Shown here piece after piece: positions 7,191 through 17,799 of a DNA stretch of 42,334 nucleotides (position 1 is its first letter; every line of letters starts with the position of its first letter). Origin of the DNA: Carboxylicivirga sediminis (GTDB taxonomy: Bacteria > Bacteroidota > Bacteroidia > Bacteroidales > Marinilabiliaceae); contig NZ_JAGTAR010000046.1 of the NCBI RefSeq assembly GCF_018156225.1, positions 1 through 42,334 on the forward strand, read 5' to 3'. Position numbers and translations under genes: made by a program. The notes under the pieces are model-generated. The model ran no database searches. It was not told where the DNA came from and was given only the letters and a program-made list of their open reading frames with translations.

Positions 7191-7476
7191 ATGTGCAGCT
7201 ACTAAAAATATAAAAGTCAATCTCTGTTTCCTCATATCACTCTGCGGTAAAATTTTTCAGCCTAAAAGGTTGAATGCACTGCCAATCCCCCATCCCGCTG
7301 CGCGGACTTCCCCAAGGGTAAGATGCCCATATATGTGGATTTATTATAGACCATTAAGCTGAACGACCATTTTACTAAGGTACAAACCAGCTACAAGCCG
7401 AAGTACCTGCTAATGCGCAAAAAGCGCAGCGTTGCTGATGTGCTATTTTACTAAAGCCGAAGGCGTCGCTAATGGG

Positions 7477-7947
7477 CTAACTTTTCTTTGTAAAAAAGGC
7501 AACAATGGCTGATGTGATGGCACCCATCATAACGGCACCAATCATGCTCTTTTTAATATACGAACCCAGATTAAAGAAGGCCTCCATTTGCTCACGGTCT
7601 TTTCCTTCACTTACCGAATACTCAATGATATTGGCAAAATAGTCGGGCGACAGGTACTCATGCGTCAGGTATTGCCCAATCGGACTTAGTAAAGAAACAA
7701 TAACTGCTATAATAAGGCCACTGAGAAAGCCTTGCGACCAGGTCATTTTACCACCCAGCCACTTACGCTTATCGAGCAATGCCAAGACATAGATAATGAT
7801 GGCCGGCACAGCAAAGAAGTTAGTCAGAAAGTAATGTTTATCAATGCGTTCATCATGCAATCCGATGGATTTTTCAAAAACAGCCCATAATAATACAGCT
7901 GCAAAAAAGATGATACCCCACTTGAGTTCAATAGCGATTTTCTTCAT
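7477..7947 (-). CDS. DUF4199-like integral membrane protein
   Basis: About 156 residues from the ATG at 7947. I prefer this to the in-frame ATG at 7974 because a purine-rich AAGGAT lies about 7 nt upstream of it and the protein then begins directly with MKKIAIELKWG. About four hydrophobic segments are visible (IIFFAAVLLWAVF, AVPAIIIYVLALL, FLSGLIIAVIVSLL, MMGAITSAIVAFF), with a charged loop in the second half. The layout resembles DUF4199 proteins, common in Bacteroidota and of unknown function. Inner membrane. It follows the isocitrate dehydrogenase gene but is separated from it by a strong terminator, so it is probably transcribed on its own. Confidence 0.7.
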   Translation of the reverse strand: MKKIAIELKWGIIFFAAVLLWAVFEKSIGLHDERIDKHYFLTNFFAVPAIIIYVLALLDKRKWLGGKMTWSQGFLSGLIIAVIVSLLSPIGQYLTHEYLSPDYFANIIEYSVSEGKDREQMEAFFNLGSYIKKSMIGAVMMGAITSAIVAFFTKKS

Positions 7948-7999
7948 GATTATATCCTTAGTTTGTTTATTCAACAGTTTTTTTGCCCTGTGTGTTCAC

Positions 8000-8031
8000 A
8001 AAAAAGGCCCCGAGATATCCCGGAGCCTTTG
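8000..8031 (-). terminator. Rho-independent terminator after isocitrate dehydrogenase
   Basis: On the minus strand: AAAGGCTCCGGGATATCTCG, then GGGCCTTTTTT. The GC-rich stem AAGGC(T/C)CCG-GGATAT-C(T)CGGGGCCTT is followed by a run of T, 20 bp past the icd stop codon. Confidence 0.85.
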
Positions 8032-8051
8032 TTTATCTATAATATAACTTT

Positions 8052-10289
<2,238 letters not shown>

Positions 10290-10485
10290 TTATTAAATGG
10301 ATCATGCATTAAGTAACGTTTCATCCGCCAATGTGTTTAGCTATTATCGAAGGATTCCACTTTACTATTTTCAATTAAAGGTTTATTGTTAACACAAATC
10401 TACTGTATTTAATAAACTACCAGCTGATTTATCTCATGCTTCAACTGGTATTTTATCAGTTAAACCGGTGTTGACGACCTTCTAT

Positions 10486-11118
10486 TTATTCCAGATCGAG
10501 GTTAAATTGCTTTCTAAACATTGCCAAAGCCGGATTCTTTTCGGCCATTGCTTTGTACTTATCAGCTACTGTAAAGGCTTTTTGTGTATTTTTATCCTCT
10601 TCCAGTGATATTTCAATATTGAGACGTATGCCGGCATTTTTCAGGTGTCGTCGTAAATAAGAAAGAATAGTACTACGCTCCTTATTTAATTCATGTTCCT
10701 GAGTATTGTTGCGCAATTTGATAAGTAAAGTATTATCCTGAAGCAACTGAGGCGGATGATTCTTATAGATGGTATGAATCCGCGGCTGGCTGTCGTACTG
10801 ACGGGTAAATTTCCGCCAGACTTCATTGAGCCTATCCTGATTAAAGGCTTCATTCCATGTAGGATCAATGGGCGCCTCTTGCTTAACTTCTTTCTTATCA
10901 GTTTTTTTAGCTATCACTGGCTGTTGTACTCTCTGCGCCAGGTTTTTAAGCGATACAGATTTAATACCACCTGCACTTCCTCCGTTCATGCCAGGAGGTG
11001 GCGGAATGGGTCTTGCTGCACTTTTGCTGCCGCTTGTCTGCCGGGGAGATGATGTTGATTGGGGGGCAGGCTGCACCTTACCTACCGTGATGATGGGTAT
11101 TTCATCAGACGGCTCTAC
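10486..11118 (-). CDS. dnaX: dnaX tau-specific C-terminal extension, -1 frame
   Basis: 210 codons continuous with the upstream dnaX frame after a -1 shift at the A10 run. The frame stays open from the GTA at 11118 to the stop at 10486. The segment starts with a proline- and serine-rich linker, typical between the DnaX AAA+/collar part and the tau C-terminus. It ends in a conserved-looking domain (NEVWRKFTRQYDSQPRIHTIYKNHPPQLLQDNTLLIKLRN, then AMFRKQFNLDLE), as in Bacteroidota DnaX. A tau-like product would be about 577 residues. Known tau tails bind the replicase alpha subunit and the DnaB helicase. I see no good independent start: the GTG at 11076 lacks a start context. Confidence 0.8.
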   Translation of the reverse strand, partial: VEPSDEIPIITVGKVQPAPQSTSSPRQTSGSKSAARPIPPPPGMNGGSAGGIKSVSLKNLAQRVQQPVIAKKTDKKEVKQEAPIDPTWNEAFNQDRLNEVWRKFTRQYDSQPRIHTIYKNHPPQLLQDNTLLIKLRNNTQEHELNKERSTILSYLRRHLKNAGIRLNIEISLEEDKNTQKAFTVADKYKAMAEKNPALAMFRKQFNLDLE

Positions 11119-12218
11119 TTTTTTTTTTCGGTAACGATACGGGCCAGACGTATGAGCGCAAATTCAATGTGCAAACGCTTGTTTTTAGCGGCGCGGTATT
11201 GCTGCTCACTATCGTTAATAATCTTTAATGCTTCGTATAAAAAGTCAACAGAACAGTTGGCTGCCTGCTGTACATATTTTTCCCTGGTATTCTGGCCAAC
11301 TTCTAACAAACTGGCAGTTGATGCATCACGGCACATCAGCAAATCGCGCATATGGCTGTTCAAACCGGCCATAAAATGCTGTGCATCGAATCCCTTGAGT
11401 AAAATCTCGTTGAAGGTCAACAGCCCTTTCTTGTAGTCTTCAGCCAAAAATGCATCCGTCAGCCTGAAATAGTAGTCGTAATCCAACACGTTCAGGTTAT
11501 CAATCACCTGCTGGTAAGAGATTTCCTTACCCGAGAAGGCCACTATCTGATCAAAGATAGATAAGGCATCACGCATGGCACCATCGGCCTTTTGGGCGAT
11601 AACTGCCAGTCCTTCCTCTTCCACCTGCACACCTTCACTTTCCGACACATATTTTAGGTGTCCTACAGCGTCGGCTATGGTAATACGGTTGAAGTCAAAA
11701 ATCTGACAGCGCGACAGTATGGTTGGCAATATCTTGTGCTTCTCAGTGGTTGCCAAAATAAAGATGGCATGACGCGGAGGCTCTTCCAGTGTTTTCAAAA
11801 ACGCATTGAAGGCCGCCTGAGATAACATATGCACCTCGTCGATGATATAAACTGAATAGCTGCCTAACTGAGGTGGAACGCGTACTTTGTCAATTAAGCT
11901 CCGAATATCGTCCACCGAGTTATTACTGGCGGCATCCAGCTCATGGATATTGTATGAGCGATTATCGTTGAATGACTGACAGGATTCGCACTCGTTGCAA
12001 GCTTCAAAATCATCGGATATATTGGAACAGTTAATGGTTTTGGCAAAAATACGCGCACAGGTGGTTTTACCCACACCACGCGAGCCACAGAACAGATACG
12101 CATGCGCCAAATGATTGCTTTTAATGGCATTCTTTAGCGTGGTGGTAATGTTGCCCTGCCCTACTACCGAGCGAAACGTTGCCGGTCTGTATTTTCTAGC
12201 CGAAACAATGTATTCCAT
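11115..12218 (-). CDS. dnaX: DNA polymerase III gamma subunit (zero-frame product of dnaX)
   Basis: 367 residues, AAA+ clamp-loader ATPase. Walker A GSRGVGKT is at 45-52. The zinc-binding cysteines are 64, 74, 77 and 80. The Walker B-type DEVH is at 127-130, SRC follows in ILPTILSRCQ, and the collar domain runs to about 355. It loads the sliding clamp in the cytoplasmic replisome. The frame ends GAA AAA AAA AAG TAG: the stop directly follows an A10 run, and the remaining third of DnaX lies in the -1 frame. So this ORF is the short gamma form, as in E. coli and Thermus, unless the run has been miscounted. A -33/-7 promoter-like pair lies about 66 bp upstream. Confidence 0.94.
   Translation of the reverse strand: MEYIVSARKYRPATFRSVVGQGNITTTLKNAIKSNHLAHAYLFCGSRGVGKTTCARIFAKTINCSNISDDFEACNECESCQSFNDNRSYNIHELDAASNNSVDDIRSLIDKVRVPPQLGSYSVYIIDEVHMLSQAAFNAFLKTLEEPPRHAIFILATTEKHKILPTILSRCQIFDFNRITIADAVGHLKYVSESEGVQVEEEGLAVIAQKADGAMRDALSIFDQIVAFSGKEISYQQVIDNLNVLDYDYYFRLTDAFLAEDYKKGLLTFNEILLKGFDAQHFMAGLNSHMRDLLMCRDASTASLLEVGQNTREKYVQQAANCSVDFLYEALKIINDSEQQYRAAKNKRLHIEFALIRLARIVTEKKK
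11118..11128 (-). promoter_or_regulatory. Slippery A10-G site: programmed -1 frameshift or transcriptional slippage in dnaX
   Basis: On the coding strand ten A followed by G. Zero-frame codons are AAA AAG TAG and the embedded heptamer is A AAA AAG, the same as in E. coli dnaX. Reading the -1 frame (or adding one A to the mRNA) joins gamma to the tau extension. A run of ten A also suits RNA-polymerase slippage as in Thermus thermophilus dnaX. Downstream, GGTAGG...CCTGCC (about 11083 to 11063) can form a modest wobble-containing stem; its relevance is unproven. Confidence 0.75.
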
Positions 12219-12283
12219 GATTTTTTAGTCAGTTGTTTAAAAGTCAGCAGACAGTAGTCATGAGACTTTAATTTAAACGATGA

Positions 12284-12315
12284 CAAATATATAATTTCTT
12301 TAAGGCCTACCCAAT
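12284..12315 (-). promoter_or_regulatory. Candidate dnaX promoter (ATTG-N20-TATATTTG)
   Basis: On the minus strand TATATTTG (12291-12284) matches the Bacteroidota -7 box TAnnTTTG. ATTG (12315-12312) lies 20 nt upstream, in place of the TTTG -33 box. Transcription would begin near 12277, giving a leader of about 60 nt. Match by eye only. Confidence 0.4.
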
Positions 12316-12485
12316 CAGAAACACGATAAGTTATTAACAAGTCTATCTATCATACAAAAGTGCAAAGACTTACTGCTATTTGCATTATCGCCTTTGCACT
12401 TATTGATACATCAGATTCTATGAAAAAATGTGCAGAATATGGTTGTGTATGGATATTTGGTAATTCCGTTTAATACAACTGCCTG

Positions 12486-12612
12486 TTCTGGTGCAAATAA
12501 CTTTCCTGCATTTATTAATGTCCGGTTGCACCGGTTTTTCATTGGGTTAATGTATCCCGGGGTGTCGCTGCGCTTACCCCGGGCTATTTATGTGGCAGGC
12601 CTACAGCCTGCA
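12486..12612 (+). repeat. Three-hairpin repeat, copy H
   Basis: Hairpin I CTGGTGCAA...TTGCACCGG with one G-T pair, then TTTTTC. Hairpin II CCCGGGGT...ACCCCGGG is perfect. Hairpin III GCAGGC-CTACA-GCCTGC is perfect. Confidence 0.85.
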
Positions 12613-12727
12613 ATGTGTAGCGTCCTAAAACCTAGTACCTATAGCCTAAAACCTTTAACTCACCCCCCCATCCCACTTCGTGGACTTCCCCAGGGGGAAG
12701 ATGAGCATATATTTGCCATCTGACATC

Positions 12728-12907
12728 AGCAACGACATTGGGGTACCCGCTCAGTGAAGCAGAGCAAAATGAGATTTGTTAACGAAGCTGTACATCTTTA
12801 AATCTCATGCGGTGCAAGGTGTTAGCGGGTCAATGAGTGCTGTGGTCAGCGGACCTTTTGACAACTTTTGCAACTGAAGGCAAAAGTTGGAGCCCGTCCG
12901 GCTTGAG
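12728..12907 (+). repeat. Structured repeat (possible RNA element), copy 2, uninterrupted
   Basis: Homologue of 6183-6361. P1 ACCCGCT (12745-12751) pairs AGCGGGT (12824-12830). P2 TGAGATTT (12770-12777) pairs AAATCTCA (12800-12807). P3 CAACTTTTGC (12862-12871) pairs GCAAAAGTTG (12880-12889). Relative to copy 1, one P1 pair and two P2 pairs have changed on both sides, and P3 is rebuilt with different bases. It continues through GTCCGGCTTGAGGACAA without the MITE seen in copy 1. Confidence 0.6.
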
Positions 12908-12980
12908 GACAAGGCACAGATCACTAAGGTCGAACTGAAGGAGTAGAAACCCGGATGATGCATTGGAAGTTAGTGATGAA

Positions 12981-13054
12981 CCTTGAAACTACAATAAAAC
13001 AAGGACTTGTTGAATCAAACCAGCATAGCGACTTGTTTTGAAGTAGTTTCGAGG
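12981..13054 (-). other. Long hairpin downstream of the last PUL gene
   Basis: Outer stem CCTTGAAACTAC (12981-12992) with GTAGTTTCGAGG (13043-13054), 12 pairs including one G-T. Inner stem AAAACAAG (12996-13003) with CTTGTTTT (13032-13039). It lies 28 bp past the GH3 stop on the minus strand. There is no T-run after it, so it is more likely a 3'-end stabilising or processing structure than a classic terminator. Confidence 0.6.
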
Positions 13055-13082
13055 TATAAAAGTTCTAATGCATATAGCGGGT

Positions 13083-15413
13083 TTAATTAAAGCTGATAAC
13101 AAAATGATTACTTTCATCGTTAGAGCTGGTGCCCAACCAGATATCAAACTCACCCGGTTCGGTTGTCCAGTTCAAGTTACGATCCCTGAAGCTGAGCAAT
13201 GCTTCATCAATGGTAAACTCAATGGTTTTTGTTTCTCCTTTCCGCAATGCTACCTTCCTGAAGTCTTTAAGTTCTTTTACAGGCCTTGTAATGGATGCTA
13301 CCCTGTCGCGGATATACAATTGCACGATTTCGGTCCCATCATAGTCTCCGCTATTCACTATATCCGCTTTTAATGTAATGGCTTCCCCTTGTTCAAAGCT
13401 TTCGGCATTGAGCATGATATTGGTGTATTCAAAGGTGGTATAACTTAAACCATGACCAAATGGAAAAAGTGGCGTATTATCCACATCAATATAGGACGAT
13501 TTATAGTCGGATGGTGCCTTGGCATCAAAGGGACGCCCCGTGTTTTTGGCGTTGTAATAGATGGGAATCTGCCCCACGTTACGCGGGAAAGTCATTACCA
13601 GTTTGGCCGATGGACAAACCGCACCCGACAGCACATCAGCCACTGCATGGCCAGCCATTAAACCCGGATACCAGGCTTCTACAATGGCATCCAGGTTCTC
13701 TGCTTCCCATGACAAGTCTAAAGGTCGGCCATTAAACAGCACCAATACAACGGGCTTACCAGTTTGCTTCAAGGCTTTAAGCAGCTCGCGCTGATTGCCT
13801 GGTAAAGTGATGTCGGTACGACAAGCTGCTTCTCCCGACCAGTGAAAGTTCTCGCCCATGGCCACCAGAATAATATCACTGGCTTTTGCCACCTTAATGG
13901 CTTCAGCAAATCCCCTCTCATCAGGTTGATTGTCTTTAGACGCCTTCATGGTGGAACGATCGAGTAATGGTAAATCTGTGCCTTTTGCGTAGGTAAACTG
14001 TACCCCGGTGCCCTTGTATTTAGCCTCCAGTCCCTCTCGTAATGTCACTGACCGACTTCTGTTACCTTTGATAGCCCATTCGCCATTTAAGCTTGCACGC
14101 TCATCTACAAATGGTCCTATCAGCGCCACTTTTAAGGCTTGATCTGTTGAAAGAGGTAGTAGCTTACCTTCATTTTTAAGCAATACGATGGATTGTTGGG
14201 CAGCCTGACGAGCCAATGATTGGTTGGCTTCACTCATCACTACCTGTTTTTGTCTTTCTGCATCAAAATAACGATAAGGATCATCGAACAGCCCCAGCAG
14301 GAACTTCATCTCCAGAATGCGTGACACAGCAACATCAATCTGTTTTTCACTCACTTTGCCTTCTTCCACTAATTCTTTAAGATGCGTTACAAAGGCTTCG
14401 CTAATCATGTCCATATCAATACCCGCATCCAGACTTAACTGGGCGCCATGCTTTAAGTCCCTGGCAAAACCATGATGCATCAGTTCCATAATGGCCGTAT
14501 AATCAGTTACTACCATGCCTTTAAATCCCCATGCCTCTCTTAAAATATCCTTATATAAATAGTTATTGGCTGTACAGGGCACGCCATTTAAGTCGTTAAA
14601 CGCTGTCATAAAAGAGGTCACACCCTCATCGATGGCTGCCTCAAATGGTGGAAAATAGGTATCATACAAGCTTCGTTCAGACACATCCACTGAGTGATAA
14701 TCTCGACCAGCCTGGGCAGCCCCATAGCCAACAAAGTGTTTGGCGCATGCCATCATGGTATTGGGCTTCGATAGATCGCGGTAATCACTGATGCCTTGAA
14801 AACCTCTCACCCGGGCACGTGCCACTGCCGACGCCAAAAACACATCTTCACCGGCACCTTCCATCACGCGGCCCCAACGCGGATCACGCGCAATATCAAT
14901 CATGGGAGCAAAATTCCAGGCTACGCCGCTGGCCGTGGCCTCTTCGGCTGCTGCACGTGCTGTTTCTTCCATTAGTTCCAGGTCCCACGAGCAGGCTTCG
15001 GCCAGGGGAATCGGAAAAGTTGTCTCCAGGCCATGAATGACATCAGCCGCAAAGAGCATCGGAATCTTCAGGCGCGAATATTTAAGATTTTGCTCCTGCA
15101 GCATGCGCAGGTGATCGGCTCCAAACACATTGAATGTACTGCCAATCATACCTCTTTTGAGGTATTCGCCCGACTGGTTATCACTGACTGCACCTGTTGA
15201 GGCAAAATTCCCCGAATACTGGTTCATCTGGCCTATTTTCTCATCCAGGGTCATCAGACTCAATACCGAGTCCACCTTTTGCTCAATGATAGGGTCGCCG
15301 CTATAGCTTTGCCATATTACTTGTTTCTTTGGCTGCTGGCAGCTGACCACTATTAAACAGCCCACTATTAGACCAGTATATTTAAATACGGTCATTCGCT
15401 TTTTGTTTTTCAT
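13083..15413 (-). CDS. GH3 beta-glucosidase, BglX-like, lipoprotein
   Basis: 776 residues. The SPII signal has its lipobox VVSC at Cys25, so the enzyme is membrane-anchored. GH3 N-terminal barrel about 45-370: DPRWGRVMEGAGEDVFL (substrate loop), KHFVGYGAAQAGRDYHSVD, and the nucleophile Asp304 in KGMVVTDYTA. The alpha/beta sandwich (about 405-620) carries GENFHWSGEAACR with Glu528 as acid/base candidate. A C-terminal FnIII-like domain follows (NTPLFPFGHGLSYTTFEY, then NSGDYDGTEIVQLYIRD). It removes glucose from non-reducing ends of beta-glucooligosaccharides. Next to GH144-like genes, beta-1,2 (sophorose-type) specificity is possible but inferred. Last gene of the PUL, 47 bp after a second GH3 gene. 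Confidence 0.94.
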   Translation of the reverse strand: MKNKKRMTVFKYTGLIVGCLIVVSCQQPKKQVIWQSYSGDPIIEQKVDSVLSLMTLDEKIGQMNQYSGNFASTGAVSDNQSGEYLKRGMIGSTFNVFGADHLRMLQEQNLKYSRLKIPMLFAADVIHGLETTFPIPLAEACSWDLELMEETARAAAEEATASGVAWNFAPMIDIARDPRWGRVMEGAGEDVFLASAVARARVRGFQGISDYRDLSKPNTMMACAKHFVGYGAAQAGRDYHSVDVSERSLYDTYFPPFEAAIDEGVTSFMTAFNDLNGVPCTANNYLYKDILREAWGFKGMVVTDYTAIMELMHHGFARDLKHGAQLSLDAGIDMDMISEAFVTHLKELVEEGKVSEKQIDVAVSRILEMKFLLGLFDDPYRYFDAERQKQVVMSEANQSLARQAAQQSIVLLKNEGKLLPLSTDQALKVALIGPFVDERASLNGEWAIKGNRSRSVTLREGLEAKYKGTGVQFTYAKGTDLPLLDRSTMKASKDNQPDERGFAEAIKVAKASDIILVAMGENFHWSGEAACRTDITLPGNQRELLKALKQTGKPVVLVLFNGRPLDLSWEAENLDAIVEAWYPGLMAGHAVADVLSGAVCPSAKLVMTFPRNVGQIPIYYNAKNTGRPFDAKAPSDYKSSYIDVDNTPLFPFGHGLSYTTFEYTNIMLNAESFEQGEAITLKADIVNSGDYDGTEIVQLYIRDRVASITRPVKELKDFRKVALRKGETKTIEFTIDEALLSFRDRNLNWTTEPGEFDIWLGTSSNDESNHFVISFN

Positions 15414-15460
15414 TTTGTCTTTTGGTTTATGTTGTATTATTTAAATGCTTCAGTTAATAT

Positions 15461-17779
15461 TTATTCCAAAGAAAAAGAGACGTCGAGCCATTTCTCTGAA
15501 TGTGGCCCGACCATAATCTTAAAAGTTCCAGGCTCCCAAACATATTGGTTACTGACATTATAAAACATCAGATCATCAACGCACAGATGAAAAGTAACAG
15601 ATTTGCTTTCACCTGGTTGCAAGCTTATTTTTTTAAACTTTTTGAGTTCTTTTAGTGGTCTGACCACCGAGCTGACTTCATCCTGAATGTATAGTTGTAC
15701 AATTTCATCAGCAGCATATTTACCTGTATTTTTGACCTGTACCCTGACCTCTAACCTCTCATCGGCTGATATAACTCTCTTCGATAATGTCAGGTTTGAA
15801 TAGGCAAACGATGTATAGCTAAGGCCGTAACCAAAAGGATAAAGTGGCGAATTATTCACTGCTAAATACCCATTTTTTGGTTTGAACAGTGCATTGTAAT
15901 ATTGTGGCAAATGGCCGACACTGCGCGGAAAAGTAACGGTTAATTTGCCCGAGGGAACAACGTCGCCTGCTAATACATTAGCTACGGCTTCCCCGGTTTT
16001 TTCGCCCAGGTACCAACATTCCAATAGGGCATCTGCTGACTCATCAATTGCATTGATGGTTAGAGGCCGGCCATTAATTAAGCATACGACCACCGGCTTA
16101 CCTGTTGCTTTGACAGCCTCAAACAATTGATTTTGATTGCCATATAAATCTAGGGAGCTGCGGTATCCCAGAAATTCACCACAGGTCATCGCCGTACCAC
16201 CTAAAGCCAATATTACCATATCAGCCTCTTGGGTGACTTTAACAGCCTCTTTAATACGTTCTATATCTTCAGTTTGATCAACACTATCAACTTTAAAATC
16301 CAACCAATAACCATGATTTTGGTGGATTTTACACCCCTCGGCATACAGTATCTCAAGCTCCTTTCCAAGTTTGTTTTTTAAACCATCATAAATGGAAATA
16401 CCTCTTGCTTCATCACGATGCGAATAGCCACCATAACGACAGACTTTGGCATTAGGGCCAATAACTGCCAAGGTTTTAATTTTAGCCTTATCCAAAGGCA
16501 ATGTTTCATGTTCATTTTTGAGCAAAACAATTGATTTTTCAGCTGCTTTCAGGGCTAATGCCTGCTGCTCTTTTGTATGACAAACCTGGGATGCCCGATC
16601 TTCATTGGCATAAGGATGTTCAAAGAGTCCAAGTTTAAATTTCATCCTAAGAACCCTTGCAACAGCGGTATCTAAAGCCACTGCCATTTCACGGTTGCTC
16701 TCACATAGGTTGGTAAGGTTTCGAAAACAATTGGGACTAGCCAATTCGAGGTCAACACCAGCCAGTAGTGCTTTAGCGGCCGCCTCCTCCGTTGATGCGG
16801 CCAAGCGATGATCATTTTTAATACCATCAATACCACCATAATCCGACACCACATAGCCTTTAAAATGCCACTCTTCGCGCAATATTTCATTCAACAACCA
16901 ATGATTAGCGTGGCTAGGCACTCCATCAACTGCATGATAGCCCGGCATAACACTCAAAGCACCTGCCTCTTCAACGGCTACTTTAAAAGGAGGAAGAATC
17001 ACCTCTCTCATGGCTCTCTCACCATAATTGACCGTTCCTTTATTTGTGGCACGCTCCGATACCCCATAGCCGGCAAAATGTTTGATTGTGGCAATAACAT
17101 GCGCACTATCAATGCCATTTCTCTCAACAATTTTTTTCGTTCCCTGCAGTCCTTCAACAATAGCCTTTGCGAAGCAAGCTATCAGGTATGGATCCTCGCC
17201 ATAGGATTCTTCAATACGCCCCCAACGCGGATCGCGACAAACATCAAGCATCGGTGTATTCACCTGGTGACTGCCCCTGCTGCGTGTTTCTAAAGCAACC
17301 TGTTCGAAAATATCCTTTACCAGTTCAGGCTCCCAGCTACAAGATAAACCCAGTGCCTGCGGATAAACAGTTGAATTTCTTGCCCATAAGCCATGCAATG
17401 CCTCTTCATGAAAAATAGTGGGAATACCTAATCGACCATTCTCCATTACATATCTCTGTATTTCATTGGAGATTCTGGCAGTTTGACTGGCATCCAAATC
17501 AAAGGCCACGCAAGGTTTACCTAATTGTCCCAAACCCTTTTGAATTAATGACTGATGAGAGGCGTGCGGGTGAAAGTGTCCCAAAGAATCCATATCATTT
17601 TTCCTTAAAACACTTGCTGATATTTGCAGCAATTTTTCTTCTAAGGTCATGCGATTAATCAAATCGGCAATTCGTTCCTCAACAGGTCTGGTAGCATCTT
17701 TATATAAAGGTTTATCTTCAGCTTTCAACCTGAAGTTACAAGCTATTAATAACAACGCGTATAATAAGATTTCTTTCAT
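15461..17779 (-). CDS. GH3 beta-glucosidase / beta-xylosidase-like, exported
   Basis: 772 residues. The signal is ambiguous: LLLIAC (Cys14) is a possible lipobox, although RLKA (about residue 20) could be an SPI site. GH3 layout: the barrel holds DPRWGRIEESYGEDPYLIACF and KHFAGYGVSERATNKGTVNYGERAMREV, with the nucleophile Asp313 in KGYVVSDYGGIDG. The sandwich domain follows (LLKNEHETLPLDK, then GGTAMTCGEFLGYRSSLDLYGNQ) and a C-terminal FnIII domain (YPFGYGLSYTSFAYSNL). The SERATNKG insert and the divergent acid/base region differ from the downstream GH3 protein, so the two probably split the linkage or oligomer-length range. 20 bp downstream of a sulfatase gene in the same operon. Confidence 0.92.
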   Translation of the reverse strand: MKEILLYALLLIACNFRLKAEDKPLYKDATRPVEERIADLINRMTLEEKLLQISASVLRKNDMDSLGHFHPHASHQSLIQKGLGQLGKPCVAFDLDASQTARISNEIQRYVMENGRLGIPTIFHEEALHGLWARNSTVYPQALGLSCSWEPELVKDIFEQVALETRSRGSHQVNTPMLDVCRDPRWGRIEESYGEDPYLIACFAKAIVEGLQGTKKIVERNGIDSAHVIATIKHFAGYGVSERATNKGTVNYGERAMREVILPPFKVAVEEAGALSVMPGYHAVDGVPSHANHWLLNEILREEWHFKGYVVSDYGGIDGIKNDHRLAASTEEAAAKALLAGVDLELASPNCFRNLTNLCESNREMAVALDTAVARVLRMKFKLGLFEHPYANEDRASQVCHTKEQQALALKAAEKSIVLLKNEHETLPLDKAKIKTLAVIGPNAKVCRYGGYSHRDEARGISIYDGLKNKLGKELEILYAEGCKIHQNHGYWLDFKVDSVDQTEDIERIKEAVKVTQEADMVILALGGTAMTCGEFLGYRSSLDLYGNQNQLFEAVKATGKPVVVCLINGRPLTINAIDESADALLECWYLGEKTGEAVANVLAGDVVPSGKLTVTFPRSVGHLPQYYNALFKPKNGYLAVNNSPLYPFGYGLSYTSFAYSNLTLSKRVISADERLEVRVQVKNTGKYAADEIVQLYIQDEVSSVVRPLKELKKFKKISLQPGESKSVTFHLCVDDLMFYNVSNQYVWEPGTFKIMVGPHSEKWLDVSFSLE

Positions 17780-17799
17780 AATCGTATCGGTTTATTGCT

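Larger units (their letters stand above)
5710..7476. other. 1.8-kb gene-free repeat cluster
   Basis: No believable gene. Minus-strand frames at 6110-6370 and 6424-6627 fall entirely in repeats. In order it holds: short GCGGCCTGACGGCC and AAGCGAAGCGTTGCT units (5716-5855); three-hairpin copy D (5974-6100); a structured repeat (6183-6361), interrupted by a MITE-like element (6362-6505); three-hairpin copies E, F and G (6671-7190); and AGCCGAAGGCG-type units that run up to the stop of the DUF4199-like gene. The leader GCCTAAGCCGGATGAAGGGGC precedes both copy D (5934) and copy E (6630). Confidence 0.7.
12316..13082. other. Gene-free gap between dnaX and the PUL
   Basis: It holds a 10-bp inverted repeat AAGTGCAAAG / CTTTGCACTT (12358-12367, 12392-12401), three-hairpin copy H (12486-12612), a CCCATCCCACTTCGTGGACTTCCCC tail like that at the left edge (12666-12690), the structured repeat copy 2 (12728-12907), an ATCACTAA/TTAGTGAT pair (12919-12977) and a long hairpin (12981-13054) next to the last PUL gene. 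A 97-codon frame at 12430-12723 lies wholly in repeats and is not called. Confidence 0.65.

Noticed and set aside
11050-11076. Independent gene starting at the GTG at 11076
   Set aside because: The frame is open further upstream right to the A10 run, and the protein begins inside a linker. It is better read as the dnaX extension.
12430-12723. Plus-strand frame of 97 codons
   Set aside because: It consists of three-hairpin copy H and its tail; other copies do not keep the frame.
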